In this document: piece after piece, positions 23,761 through 37,800 of the stretch
Numbering within the stretch: position 1 is the stretch's first letter
Layout: each line of letters begins with the position of its first letter
Assembly: GCF_000276665.1 (NCBI RefSeq)
Contig: NW_004955438.1
Coordinates: 7,776,594 to 7,840,593 of the forward strand
Direction: 5' to 3'
Length of the DNA stretch: 64,000 nucleotides
Origin: Chinchilla lanigera
Lineage: Eukaryota; Chordata; Mammalia; Rodentia; Chinchillidae
Translations under genes and position numbers: made by a program
Notes under the pieces: generated by a model
The model's input: only the letters and a program-made list of their open reading frames with translations
What the model was told of the DNA's origin: nothing
Databases searched by the model: none

Positions 23761-26700
23761 GGATAAATACATATATTGCTCCTGCAGGGTTTTTGTGAAG
23801 AGGAAGTGAATAATCATTTTCATTCAACAGTTGTGCATTCAGAATCCAACAATGAAAAGATTGTGAACTATTGTGAAAGAAAACTATCATGCATCTTCTT
23901 GTACTTTCTCAACAGTTAGTCCAGTTTAAAATATTTTCAGTATATATTTGTCTTGTAGCAGTGACAAACTATATCTCTGTACATTCACAGTATATGCATA
24001 TTTATTAAAAATAGATGTAGAAATATATCTGATCTTGGATCAGCACATGTAGAAAATGATAGCATGAACTTGCCCAAAAATGCAGTGAAGACAATACTAA
24101 GCAAATTTATCAAAAGTTCATTTAAAAATTAAAAGATGAATAATGAAATACAAATGATATATATTGCTAAATCTCACTGTATAAACAATGATAATTATTT
24201 TACATGCATAATCTAATTGAATTGCCATAAATACTGCTAGCCATATGTCAGCAAATGAAGTAACTGTGAATAAAAGAAGGAAAATAATTTATCAAAGAAT
24301 TCCAACATTTTTGTGGAAGAATATGATACAAACAGGTAAATTTGATAAGAAATTCTGGACTCAGGTTATGTTAGATGACCAGAATGATCCTTGATTGCTT
24401 TCCTGCCTTAAACTAGCAGAATGTTCTGGATTATTGGATATATCTCCTATCAAGCTTTTTGTCCCTGAGAGCTCTCCAAATACATTCAACAATAAGAGTT
24501 GCTTTTTACTTTTAAGAAATGTTTGCAACTTTTGGTATTTGCTGCTTGAAATTTTGAAAGTATTTGTATTTTAGACATGAAAATACTTCGTCAGTTGATG
24601 AATGTGAGAATGTAAATCAGAGACTAGAAACAAAATTGTTGTATAAGCGGAAATGATAGGATTGGCTTAGAGCCAGGACACTGCTCTGATAGAAGAGATC
24701 TAGATAGAAGGGAGAATGCTGTGAGTGGGAGCAGATGGAGTATTTGGGAGTTCAAGGAGGACCATCTTACCTCTTTATGAGAAGCATTGTTCTAGAATGT
24801 TCCTAACTCTACAGATTTAAGTTATTGCTGATAAAAGCTGAGAATTCAAATGCAATCTTATCATAAAATCTTCTCCGTGAGTAGTGAACCTTTGGAAGCA
24901 GCAAATGTCAACTAAATTCCTGAAGATTTTCCAGAAAAGCAACAGAAGCTCAAAATCTGAACAAAAAATGACAAAAGACTTAGATAGTTTACATTTTAGT
25001 AAAACCTTATATTACACATATGTGCTTTTTAGGTATTTGAAATAGCAAATGTACTCAAACACTTAGGAGGAACCCTAGTAAAAACCTACTAAGAAAATAA
25101 TGCTTACATCCTGCCTACAGTGCAATCATATTATACATTTACATTTCTCTGAGAAGCTTCAATACAAATACAGTGTTTTCCTGTTAAAATAATGACACAG
25201 TACAGCAAATCAGTATTTGAACAAGTTAATATTTAATTTGGTTTTAAGGTGAAGAATATTTTATATCCCCTAAATCATTCTAGATATATATACACAATTA
25301 TAAATCTAAGCAAATATTCAAAATTATTCATTAAGAAAAGTTATTTATATAAAAAAAAACCACACCGAATTCCTCTATGCAGATCATGAAAAATACACTC
25401 CCCTAACTCAGTGTCTTCAAAAGTGTTCTAAGAACTATCTACATCAAAATTGCCTGAGATGCTGTAAATGTAATTTTTTGATTTTCATCCCAGATCTATT
25501 GGATCAGATTCAGGTTTTGAGGATGTATTTTCAGGGTTTATGCTTGATTTTTACTCATATTGAAATTTAACAATCATTCTCAAAAGCTTGGATCAAGATG
25601 AAATGTACTGTACAATTTTTCTGAAATATTTACTTCCCAAGCTGACAATAAGGAAATATTAAGTATCAATGAGCAAATGTAATTATGGAATTGTAATACA
25701 GACAGACCTCTTTATTTTTCTGTACTTTTTAACTGCCTGACCTGAATAGCAAGGGTGACTTCATTAAATAGTAAACTTATTTTGTATATGAAGAGGAAGT
25801 GGTCTGAGCCTTTTCAATGTGTGTATTCTGCAAAGCCACTAATGAATTATACCACTTCTCTATCCGATGTAAGTTCTCTAACAGTAAGACTTACAGATAA
25901 TTGTCTTAGCCTTTCAGACACCATTGATAAACCATGAATAAAACAATCTTAAAAATCCAAGAACTGGCAACTTTTCAAAAATTTGCTATTTTCACTCTAT
26001 AGTGGAATCATAAAGAGACTAGGATTTCACAGGATTTCAAAGACCTGTATAATTCTTCAACTTGTATCTCTATATCATACCTGATTTTCACATATTTGTG
26101 TTTTTTAAAGAGGTCATGATGATAAGGCATCTTCATATGGCACACACATTTTTCAAAAATGCATTTCACTAGCTCTAACTATTTTTTATAAGAAGAGAAT
26201 GAAATGACTTTAACTATCCAGCAATGGTACATCTCCAAAAAGGCAATTATTTAAAAACAGGGCACATTTTTATAATTTTCAGTTAAAGAATTAGCTTTCA
26301 TAGTGACCAAGTAGCCTCTATGTAATGGTGATGTGCAAACCAGAAGTGAGAACTCTCAGAATTTCAGCAGAATGCCATTGGTGTTATAACCCCCAGGCAC
26401 CCAGAGCTTCTTGAGGTTCCAAAAACTATTCTTCATTCCCTCAAATAAAACTAACTTTGACCTGTCTGAAATATTGGTGTTGTGTTTTCCTGGCTTCTAG
26501 GATATACAAACAGTTGAACAATGGCAAAAATAATTTGTATTAGTGGTTCATTATCCTTTTCTTTCTTCCCTGTCACCCATTCAATCAGTAACATTCATTA
26601 CTTCGACACATAAGAGGGGTAAAGAAGAAAGAAGGAATGTTAGAACAGAAAATAGAATAATCTTTGATTCTTGAAGATGGTAGAGTAATTACAATGACTT

Positions 26701-28749
26701 GGCAATGTTTTGATGCAGTCACCATTTATGAAAGAATTAATTCCTTGGTCTATCAGCTTTGTTTAGATCTGCTTTAGCACATCTTTTTCACTAGTCCAAG
26801 TCATATTCATAAAGGCCCTTTTCAACTCCTGAAACATATTTTAGTCATAACACTTAATTTATGAATCTGTCTCAAGGATACTCATTTTGCTTGGTAAGTA
26901 CAAATCCATGTCAGAGGAAACAGGCTTCAATAGTATCATATTGGCCCTTAAAAAATGACTAACACCCCAAGTATAAGGATGAAAAGCACTTTGCACTTTT
27001 GCCACATAAATATATCCAGGCTCTCTTTGCATAAAAAATTACAGTTTCACATGATCACCAGTTTCTGAGTCCTTCAGAGACTGACAGATGTTGTCTACAA
27101 ATATATAAGAGCCTATTTCTATTTGTTTAATTTCTGGAAACCTTAACTCCTTTAAACAATGTACATTTGTATTTATCTCTGACTCTAAAGTTTGTTCTTA
27201 TTTTTAACCCTACTTATTAGGTGTCCAGAGGCCAAGTTAAATAAAAGAATGATCTAAGAGATGAAAGCATGAAGAACTCAGGTGGAAGTTCTACAACAAA
27301 ATTTAGTTTAAATGACTTCTTTTCTGATTTTCATCCCAATGATTTAATTCCTTGGCTCTAGGGAAATGCAAGTTAGCAAAATAAAGCAAATTTATCACTT
27401 CTGATAACTCTTGCAAGACCCCCAAGACAGAATGATTACCCCTCAAATTGAATTTAAATAAAAGTAATTAGTTTTATCTTGTATTTTAATTCATTTAGCC
27501 CTGCATAGAAATCCTCCTGGAGTTTTGAAACTCCTCAGTGATTATCCCTGGAGCTGATCCAATAATGTGTGAATAAATACACCATTAGCCAATTATACAT
27601 AATGACTTCAAGACATGCCAATAGTCAAACAGTGCAGGTGATTTATACATCCCATTTCATACAGCCTATTGGTGATTTACATCTTTTATAAAACTAAAGT
27701 AAACGTTAAGCAAGACTTCAGGTCTACTTGCATATATTTCCTAAGGATATGAATAAACAAAACTAAGTAATTTATTTACAAATTTTGAAGTTTGACACAT
27801 ACAAAAATGCTTGAGTGAAGAATGAACTATTTCTATATAAAATAGTATAAAAAATTTTCAGTATTTTAAACTACCTTTAAATACATTTATTGATCAGGTC
27901 CTAAATTTTGAGACTATAGAACAGAGACTGAACTAAATTACACACCTTGAATTTCACATTTACCAAACATATTAAATATTATTAAAATTACATATAAATA
28001 TTTAATATTGCAACATTGCCTTTAAAGAAAGAATTGAACAATGTACAATATGAGTTAAATTTAGTTCATCATTTGAAGTAATTACCTACATGTAAGAGAT
28101 AAAAGATAAAGAGCATGTAAAAATGGTCATGTCAGTTAACAGGAAAATTAAGGATTCCTTGGAAATACAGTTTCTTCTATTGTTTTTGACATTTGCCCAA
28201 TTATATTTTATAAACATGTCCCGTAGAAAAGTTTAAAGAATTGCAAGTTAGGCTCGAGAATCGGTGATTTCATTGAAATTTCAAATCCACCAGAGCACCA
28301 CTGGTAGACTGTTGGACTTTAGAATGGTTTTTAGAACTGAATCTCTGGTTCCTTGCTGGTAGAATGGATGAGATCAAGACAGTAGGCAAGTCTCAGAGCT
28401 TTGGAGAAGTTTGTTTGAAATAGTCTGCTCAGAGCCCTAATAGAATGCCTAGCACATATTTAGGACTCAATTGTAAATCATTATATAATCAAGAAATTGT
28501 AGTAATTTTTACTTCTATGCTCAGGTAATCCATTAGAGATGAGGGTTTGTGTATAATTTCTCTTCTATCAATGTCACCTACCTAAATATTGGATTTTAAG
28601 CATTCAGTAAAGGTAAATCTAAACCATTTTATAATAACAAAAGTAAATGAATATATTAGCAACCGATGGTCACTGACCTATCCTGAATGCCTTAATGTGT
28701 GCCCACCATTCATATTATGTTTTTTTATGTAATTTTGAATCAAAATATA
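23761..28749. other. unique AT-rich DNA, 5 kb
   Basis: I saw no transposon, RNA gene or plausible exon. The longest frame is 60 codons (25755-25937). A weak MIR-like trace around 28370-28460 is too diverged to call. Confidence 0.45.
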
Positions 28750-28852
28750 CATGATAATCTCCACATTATGAAGAAAAGAGCTTAATCTGGGAAGGTTAGA
28801 ATTACCTGAGTCACATAGTTAGTTGGTAGCGCAGATTCAAAACTCAAATTTC
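28750..28852 (+). repeat. MIR SINE fragment
   Basis: ATTATGAAGAAAAGAGCTTAATCTGGGAAGGTTAGAATTACCTGAGTCACATAGTTAGTTGGTAGCGCAGATTCAAAACTCAAA, split here only for description, follows the MIR gagaggttaagtaacttgc / cacagctagtaag / ggattcgaac order. Confidence 0.7.
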
Positions 28853-28860
28853 AAGTTGTT

Positions 28861-28903
28861 TTTATTACACTGGGTTGTGTTTATTACACTGGGTTGTGTT
28901 TAG
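28861..28903 (+). repeat. 19-base tandem duplication
   Basis: TTTATTACACTGGGTTGTG occurs twice back to back (28861-28879 and 28880-28898), followed by TTTA. Exact copies, so the duplication is probably recent. Confidence 0.95.
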
Positions 28904-31187
28904 TTGAGTTGATCGTAGATGCTGACATTGTAAAACTGTAGATGTCTATCAACACTGAGTCATGAAAACATAAGTATTAAAATGATTTATTGCATGACAA
29001 CATAGAATCACATATTTTTATTGTACCTGCCTTTTCTAGTGTCACAAGTCATGAAACATAAAATGTTTTTTATTATCACCACAAGGAATCATGGGATAGC
29101 AAATAAAATCATATAGTGATGCGAAAGAGTTGATAAAACAGGTGATATGTGAGACATTAAAGGTGAGAAATGAAACTCCACTGAGATTTTTTGAGATGAT
29201 GCCAACACGTTAAAAATGTTTTTTTTTTTTAACATGATAAGAGATTTACATATGTTTTTAAAGAGCCTAGGCTTCATTTTTATGTTATCACATTGACAAG
29301 TCTGTGAAAAGGAAGCACATCACACTTGTAGCATTTTATACTAATAAAATCACACATAGTTCTGATTTACAAATTATGAAAAATATTTCTTTGAAAAAGG
29401 CCTGCAATCACATAGGCTTAGGTTGAGCTGAAAGAATCAGAAAGGCAGATTACAGTGGCTTCAAATAAGTATAGTTATTCTGTATCCATAACTAGGTTTT
29501 GCTGCTACTTGATCAGGAAACGTTGAATTAGGAAGGGAGGTGGACTCTATTTGCACATTGTCACCCTAAGGTTGTTAGCTTCCTCCTACATGCCCACCTC
29601 CTTGTAATGCAATGGAGGTGAGAACTATGGATGAGCTACTTATCCTTAAAGCAACGTGAATGGGCAAATGCTGAAATCATCATGTTCTTCCTTATCACAA
29701 AGCATTTCTCACTAAACCCAGTCATCACCAAGAGTGCTTATATCTCAAGTTGGTACTAGGTTAAAAAGGTACTACTACTAAAAAAATTCCTTGGGAAAGT
29801 AACTAGCATTTGGCTTTTCAGCTTCCTTTGTAAATGTGGTGAAAGACAAGGAGGTTGAACATGTCTTTTGTGTAGTAACTTAAGAAAATCTAGCAAAAGT
29901 GGAAGAAACACCAGTGGTGGACAATCTGAAGTTGGAATGCAAATATTGCCATGTGATTAGCAATTTTTCATGGTGAATATTTCTGTGTATATGAACTGAC
30001 CTTATGCTAAATTAGGAAGTGCTTGATGTCCTTTTCTAAATACCCTCTTCTCTCATTGTATCTTATATATTTGACTATTTATGGACTTTCTAAGAAATCT
30101 TTATTTCATGCAAGGACACACATACTTTTCCTTTTTATGCCATTCAGTCTCTGCACCAGACATGAATACACTACAAGAGGAGGATCGTGTTAGCAATCCT
30201 TCTCTTTTTACTGTCTATTCAGGCACTTTGGGACCTGAATCCTAGAATTTTATGACTTTAAGATATCATTTAGAAAATTACTGTTGATGCTTACAGTTTG
30301 AGAGCACTAGTAAGATGGTTAAAACATATAAATCCATTGGTTCTCTATATCTGAAAACACTAGAATGAAAACATGCCAATTGAAGTTCATAATCAATTCA
30401 AAGGGATTTTTATATTTAAATTGAGCTATGAAGACAGTACAATTCTATATCATAGTAGATTTTCTTTTAGCTTTGCTTACTATTTTGTGATGATTAAACA
30501 ATCTTTTGACTTCCTATCACATCAAAAATTGGTACAGATGCATAAAAAAGACTTGGAGAAATTGCTTCTTCTAACGTGTGTAAAATCTTTACTAATGTCT
30601 TGAATTCCCTTTCAACTTACTTGCTAGTGATTACATAAATCTTTTCAAATTGTACTATGACTCGTGCCATGATTGTGGAAGTGTTCTCTGTTCAAGAAAG
30701 AGGATAGAATGAGAAAACAGACAGATTCCTCTTGGCTGTCAAAACAAGAGATATAAAATTAATGATGCTGACTTTTTTATGAGCGTGAACAGTTTCACAT
30801 GGAACAAGGTTGCTCTGGAGGTCAGTGTATTAGGCAGAAACCCTTCATTCCTCAGACCCGTGTTCTTGCCTCTTCCCTATATTTCTGTCCAGGGAATACA
30901 GGAATGAGAGTCAATACTATCAGGTATTCCTTCTTTGTTATGCAGCCTATCAAACTTGATTAAATGTAGTGTAAGTTTAAACAACGTAGGCCATGCGAAA
31001 GGTTCTGCTTTAAGGAACTGTGTGCTCCCCTTGCACAATCACAATAGAACAAAATTTATTAAGAGTCTTCTTTTGTTACAATGTAAGTACCAAGAAGATT
31101 TCTTTTCTCCGTGTTTTATTCATTCTCTATGCAGTTTTCAGTTAAGATCATTAAGGGGATGTGAAATTCCATATATATTTAATATTT
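28904..31187. other. unique non-coding DNA
   Basis: No recognised repeat. The 76-codon frame at 30373-30603 has no recognisable character. Confidence 0.5.
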
Positions 31188-31690
31188 TCTTTCTTTCTTT
31201 CACACATTATACTTTGTCCTTTCTCTTTTATTTGCCCTCCCTCACTTCCTTTCCTTCTCTGTCTTTCTTTCTTCCCTCTTTCCTTCCTTCACTTTTTTCC
31301 ATCTTTTCCTCCCTCTCCCTTTTGTTCCTTCCTTCCTTCCTTCCTTCCTTCTTTCCTTCCTTCCTTCCTTCCTTCCTTCCTTCCTCCCTCCCTCCTTCCC
31401 TCCCTTTCCTCCCTTCCTTCCTTCCTCCCTCCCTCCATTCCTTCCTTCCTCCCTCCCATCCTCCCTCCCTCCCTTCCTTCCTTCTTTCCTTCCTTTCTTC
31501 CTTCCTTCCTTCCTCCCTCCCTTCCTCCCTCCCTTCCTTGCTTGCTCCCAGCCATCTTTCTTTCCTTCATTCCTTTTTCCTTTCTTCTATCCCCTGTCTT
31601 TCTAATTTCCTTCCTTTCTCCTTTTCTTCCTCTTTCACTCCCTCCCTTCCTGTGCCATTTTTATTTCCTTTTTCTCATTTCTCTTTCCTT
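31188..31690 (+). repeat. 500-base polypyrimidine tract, core (TTCC)n/(CCTC)n
   Basis: Almost entirely C and T for about 480 bases. The core (31325-31550) is TTCC with CCTC and TTCTT variants; the edges are more degenerate. Two overlapping plus frames (257 and 231 codons) read as Pro-Ser-Phe-Leu repeats, and a minus frame (31289-31570) as Glu-Gly-Arg-Lys repeats. The simple repeat alone explains why all frames stay open, so I do not call a protein. Confidence 0.97.
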
Positions 31691-34600
31691 ATTTTTCTGC
31701 AATTTTAAAAAGTATCTTGCTATAAGTAAAATCTTAACTGATGACATCCCTAGTATATTTTATGCTTTCACAGAAGGCAGCAATATGAACGTCCACTCAT
31801 ATTGCAAATCATTTTCCTTTTGCCAAGCATCAGAACATTTCTTATATGACTTTTAACACCAACCCACCAGACTTTTAGTTTTCTTTTAGCCATTTTAGCA
31901 TTAGTCATAAAGCCTGTCCCTTTCTCCTGATGCATGTATGAGAACCATATTTATGATTTGTTTTAGTAGTCAAAATCATCAATGAAATTACCAAACAGGT
32001 GACATATGCATTCACTTTCTCACCACTTAATTCTACCATAATTACCTTTGTACATTTTTCTAACATCCACCCCAAAGAGCCCATTTTACTGAGAACTATT
32101 ATATTCAGTGAAAGCTAAAAGAAAAGGCTTTTCTTTTAGAGAAACCAGACTATTTTGTTCAATAGTCCAGAACTATGCTGGAGTTTCAGGTTGTACACAA
32201 GGTTGAATTAATGGTAGGGAAGTCTACACTTCAGGCGCTCTGAAACACTACCACTTTGAATTTGCAATAAAAGCTTAAAAAAAAGTGAGATTATGGGGCA
32301 CTTCTTGGTATCATCAGGAGAAATACCAAGATTTATTAAAGATGTGATAGAGTAAGTGGATTCCATAAAACCTAGTAGCAAAATGATAGGAAGTCAACAA
32401 AAGAATTTGTGCTTAAAGAGCTCCTAGAGAAAGCAATTAGAAGTCACAGGTGACCCGGAAAGCCTAGACATTTAAAAGGCTACTGAAATGACTTCATTAA
32501 GAAAGACTCAACTTCCTTTCAATTAGATGCATACAAATTATAAGCAGAAAATGGAAAAAGAAGATATTTTCAAAGAACTTTGCTGTAAAAGCAGGTAAAG
32601 TACATGGGAGTAGCTGAGTGAGGTTGTGGTATACAATGTAAAGTATCTTAAAAGTTTTTCCCAAGATGGAATTCGAGCACCATTTTCAAACTTATAGAAA
32701 AAGTATTTGAATATTTGGGAAATAAAGGAACAGCAAACCCCAGAAAATATGGAAACCAAGGAAAAATGGAGAAAAGATCAATGAAAGAATTTGTCATTTA
32801 TAAACAAGAGGATGTAGTGATAGGGTGGTTTAACTTACATAATGTAGGGTAAAATAATGATGTTGCAAGGGAAATAGAGTGCTCAGGAACCGAGAATACG
32901 GAAGGATTGGGAAAGGTATGTGATGTAATATTAGTCCAAGGTTGTAGTATCCTGCAACATGGCAACTATGTATCACTGCCGAACATGTTTTGATTTTGAG
33001 ATTGTATCATGACTGTTCTACATTCTGGATTCCTTGTGCTAACCAAACATTAAAGAATATGAGAGTGTTGGAAGCCAGAGACTATTTCAAAGGAGCAGGG
33101 CCAAAAATTATTACCAAACACATGGGAAGCAGTAAGCACAAAATAAGTTAGGAAAAGTACAGCTAAACTTGTGCCAGATGACTTCGTTTATCAGATATAA
33201 ATTGTGCAGTTCAGACAGTGAATGCAAAACAATCCAAATGGATGAGTTTCCAGTGCATTAATATGAAGCTTATAGTCAACCAGTATCATGGGAGAGATAT
33301 TAGACTACTGCAGCAATCCTGCCTGGGTAGAGCCTATTGGGCTTACTACAGGCATGCATCACTTAATGCTAGATAAGTCTGAGAGATACATTGGTAGGCA
33401 GTTTTGTTATAATAAAAACATCACGAAAAGTGTGCTTAGTGGTCTTATGGAATCTAAGCATTCATCATATGACACATTTTGGAAGTTGGGAAAATATTTA
33501 ATCGCTGTGGAACTTTATAAATTATAGAATAGAGTAGAATGCTTTTATAACTCTAAGAGGGTTAATTCATTCATCCAAAGTGCTCAAAACAAGTCCTGGT
33601 ATCTTGTAAGAACTCCATATATGTGAGTGAATGTTAATATAAAGGAGTCTGGTTGAGTTACACTTTGAAGAATAGATGAGAAGGTCTACATATCTAAATG
33701 ATTTCAATGCAAAAAGGACCAAGGAATCTCACTCCTTTAAACAAAAAGTTACTTTTCGGTAGTGAAAATTCTGGAAGTAGAGAAAACTTCAGGTTTACCT
33801 AATCTAGAAATTGTGTCTCCTTTCTTATGATGTTTTCTTGGGTCCTGGTTAAATCTGTGTTGATTTTCTGTTGAGACCACATGATTGCAACAATTCTGGC
33901 ATGAAAACTCTTCACTAAGCTACCTGAGAGAAAGAGGCCCCCCCGACAGTATTATATGGGTGAAAGTACTATATGAGTGAAAGAAATCTCTAAGAAACTC
34001 TCTTCATGCCATAAGATTTTGAAAATTTGTTATATCTTGGATAATATTGTGCCCTAGTAGTAGGCTTATGTAAGCATTTCTCACTGAGAAATCCTCCCTT
34101 ATGATGTTGATGTCCATGTGTTGCAATTATGAGTACTTTACAATGAAACAGGTCAAATAGTGGTGAAATTGTCATATCATCACCAAGTGAGAGGAACCTT
34201 CAGATCTAAGTAAAATGTGCAGGGTTCAATTTACTCATGGCAATTGTAGAGGGTTAGAGTTCTGGGCTTGATCAATGCTCTGGATAGTAAGGGAGAAGAG
34301 AGTTAATTACTTTTTAATATATACACCTAGCATTTCCAATTTAGACAGAAAATTAAAATTTGCCCAAGAAGCTGCACCTAGACTCAGTATGGAGATGACA
34401 AATGTGAACACTATCTTCAGTATGATGAATTCCACTCATCTGCACGCTTTTGGTCTTCAACCAACTGAATATCACATTTCACATAGCTTATGTTACCTTT
34501 AGTCCTGATTTAAGTAAGCGTGTTCTGCTCTGATAGTTTCCCCATAGTTTTCTCTTTCCCTATATATCAACCCTCGAGACAACTGTTTTAACATATTATG

Positions 34601-36711
34601 ATAAACATTGGGCTATACATTGATTTAAATTAGGAGTTCTTATGGGTAAAATTTAAAAGATCAAAATATGAATACAGAAATGGTCTTTCAAGTAAAGACA
34701 CACTCATGTAGAGATATTTATCTGCTATGGACTCTCCTTACATCTCTTTCATTCACTGGACTTCATTCTCATGAATCGTCTTTCATGACAATTAAGGAAA
34801 AAGTAAGCTAAAGTCAGTCTCAACCTCTCAATGACAATGACATTTACCATATATACTGAACACAGGGTCACTGAAGATTACGCTCAGGCACCAAGAACGT
34901 TTTCCATTTATATATCTTTATTACTAGAAAACATTTATTTGCACTAATCACTCTATTTTTTAAAGCGTGAATGCTATCACAACAGCCTATCTCAGGAAAC
35001 TGATGAAGTATGTTACTGCAAATATTTTGTCAGAAGGTGAATTCTCCATGTTGTTTCATGAAATCTTTTGGCGTTTGTATAGTTTATTGTCAGCTTTTTT
35101 GTTGAGTCATGTATCATCTGTTTTGTCAGGAAAGTGCCCAAGTAGTAACTTGTGACCATCAATAAGACACCAAATCAATCACCAGTCTCTCATCTCTTTG
35201 AATGATCTTATGTGAGCCAGAGGTATACAACAGTCATGATGTCAAGAAAAACATGTGATTCATGTATTCTTTCAGGCAAAGTACCTTTGAGGAGGGAATC
35301 CTTTTTGGAGTCAACAGAGAAAAAAATATTAAGTGAAAATATCATAGCTTTTGCTCAGTTTTTTGTCATGTCCCAGTGTCCTTGGCTTCTTTGACCTAGG
35401 GTCTCTTGCAAAGGTGGACCAAGCAAAGCCATTTTGAAGACAAAATGGTGATCAACATTTAGATTATGCTTATTATTAGCCAGAAAATAGAAGGAATCAG
35501 TTCATTTTGATGGGCAAGCAAAAAAATAACTACATATTTCATTGGATCTGCATAAATATTGACTTATGGGATGTTCCAGATGACTTTGCAATTATTCCTA
35601 CCAGTACTATGGTTAAAGATTTTCTTAGATTCTCAGGTTTTAATGTAAGGTTTATATGTATAATTTTCAATCTGGAATCAATTTTTTAATCTATTAACAT
35701 TTCAGCACTATTATCATTATGAAGCTTTGTCAGTTAATAAGAAAACTGTTATTCTAATTTAATGCTCTGTCTTTTGACATAAGAAGGATAAATTATGTAA
35801 GAGTAAGACCAAATTGATTTTTGCTATTCTATTGTAATATTTGAGCTTCTACATTTTGCAAAATGTAAGAATGAATTAGTAGAGGAAGCCAAGTGTCTTT
35901 CTTATGTAAAATATCTAATTTTCTATGTCACTCAGATTAACAATATAATCATTATTATCTTTCCTTAAATATTTTTAGAACTGATATATGTTCAGCTAAA
36001 ATTTGAAAAAAGATTCTTCATTGCTATTAGTTTTCGTGCTATGGTAAGTAAGAAGTGCAATAACATGCACATGAAAATTCATAGGATCCTAGCAAAGTAT
36101 AAGCTTATCATTCTCTCCCAGAATCTAAGTATCGTTTTTCTATGTATAACATCAAGTTCTTATCTTCATGTTTTATTATCAAAAGTTAAGCGTGGTTTAC
36201 TTCCTTACTTCATGGTGTTACAGACATGGCCCAGACTGCTTCATCACCATGACCAGACACTCTGAAACTATATTGGATGAACCCAAAATTTAAGCTGAGG
36301 ATTTCCAGAAGATTTTCAGGCTATGAAAGGAGATTCTTACAATATTTAAGAAGTTACAAGTTGCATCCAAGTAACTGACACATAATGGATTTGATACATA
36401 TTTGTTGCTCTGTGATCAATTAGATAACAGTAATTGCCATAGAAACCTGAAGAAGAAATGAATGAGTTGAGGAGATCACCAGAGCACAATCCATGTGCCC
36501 ATTTAGTTAACATAATTTTATGGCAGTTTGGAAAAAGACTTTGAAATAATTGAACAATAATAAAAGAACTTTTAATTGAATTGAATTAAGGTAATTATAC
36601 ATTCACATGTAATTGGAAGAAATAATATAGGGAGAGCACATTTACCCTTTATACAACTGTAATGTTGGCATTATAAAATCCAGTGATCCTATTCATATTT
36701 ACAGGATTTAA

Positions 36712-36713
<2 letters not shown>
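31691..36713. other. unique AT-rich DNA, 5 kb
   Basis: No transposon, RNA gene or plausible exon recognised. All frames are 60-79 codons and featureless. Small details: an imperfect 17-base tandem pair around 33949-33982, and an 8-base-arm hairpin at 35429-35448 (CCATTTTG-AAGA-CAAAATGG). Confidence 0.45.

Positions 36714-36757
<44 letters not shown>
36714..36757 (+). repeat. (GT)n microsatellite
   Basis: About 21 uninterrupted GT units after one GC variant. It sits at the edge of the antisense L1M. A plus frame through it (36683-37015) reads Val-Cys repeats and is spurious. Confidence 0.97.
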
Positions 36758-36758
<1 letters not shown>

Positions 36759-36759
36759 T

Positions 36760-37800
36760 TAGTTCCATACAATTTTACCCACTTGTAAGTTCAGGAAAGC
36801 AACACAAACTCAAGCTACTGAATGATTCTAATACAAAAATTACTTATGTTGGTTGCCCTTGTATAACCAGACCCACCCCTTACTACTCTACTGTCCCTGA
36901 CTTATGGCAAACACTACTATATTCTCCATTTCTAAACTATTGCAGTTTTAAGAGTTTGGTAAAAAAGAACTCACATGTTCTATTTCCTTTGATTAGTGGC
37001 TTTTACCCCACTTAATAAAATCTTCTAGCATTCCACAAAAATAGATGTACAAATGGTTTCTCTTTTTTGAATTATTGGGTAGTAATACATAGAATGTTTG
37101 GCTTATGATTTATTTAATGATTTATCTAATTAAGGACATCAAAATTTTTTCTATATGTTGTTACTACAAATAAAACTTCTATGAATAATGGTATACAGGT
37201 TTTATGTAAATATAGAAGTAACTAATATTCAGGATTGCCTGTATTATTTTACATCCCCATCAGGAATACATGAATGAAACACTTTCTCCTCATTATTTCC
37301 AGCATTTGACAGTATTTTTTAAAAAATTAACCATTTCTAACGTGCATAGTGATATGTCATTTTGTTATTTTCATGCTGATTAATGACACTAATTGTAGTA
37401 CCATGAGAATGTTTTTCATAAGTTGATCTTCTTGGTGAAACATTTGCTTAATTATTTTACAATTTTCCAAGAATGTATTTTTAATATTGACTTCTGAGAG
37501 TTCTTTGTGTATTCTACTGCTTTTTATTTGTTTGTTTTTCTTCCAGTACCATGAATTGAACTCATGACCTTGGGCTTGCCAGGCAGGCGCTGTGCCACTG
37601 AGCTAAAACCCCAGCCCCTTCTTTGTGTATTCTAGACACCAGTCCTTTGACATTTTCTAATGGCCTGTGCCTTATCTTCTTTTCGTCCTCTTCACTTGAG
37701 TTGTCATAAATAATTCTGCCTTATTTATTGTGGTCAAATCACAATGTTTTCTCTCAGGGATTGTTTTTGATGTCCCGTCTAAGTAATTTTAATTTTTAGC
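36760..37800 (-). mobile_element. L1M fragment, antisense (3' UTR to ORF2)
   Basis: Plus-strand order matches a reversed L1M 3' end: ACCAGACCCACCCCTTACTAC, ATGGCAAACACTACTATATTCTCCATTTC, TTGTTACTACAAATAAAACTTCTATGAATAATGG, TTTTACATCCCCATCAGGAATAC, CATTTGACAGTATTTTTTA, GTGCATAGTGATATGTCATTTTG, GAGAGTTCTTTGTGTATTCTA, GACACCAGTCCTTTGACA, each written as short landmarks. Strongly decayed. An ID SINE is nested at 37517-37618. Confidence 0.85.
37517..37618 (-). mobile_element. ID-type SINE nested in L1M, antisense
   Basis: TTTGTTTGTTTTTC tail, CCAGTACCATGAATTGAACTC, CTTGCCAGGCAGGCGC, CCACTGAGCTAAAACCCC. Perfect 16-base duplication TTCTTTGTGTATTCTA at 37501-37516 and 37619-37634. The duplicated target is L1 sequence, giving a clear relative age. 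Confidence 0.95.

Noticed and set aside
23761..28749. Processed pseudogene or numt
   Set aside because: Scanned for A-tailed coding-like or mitochondrial-like sequence; nothing recognisable was seen, but a database search could still find a diverged one.
30935..31856. Overlapping 257- and 231-codon plus frames and a 93-codon minus frame
   Set aside because: Open only because the underlying polypyrimidine repeat cannot form stops in several frames; the translations are simple Pro/Ser/Phe/Leu or Glu/Gly/Arg/Lys repeats.
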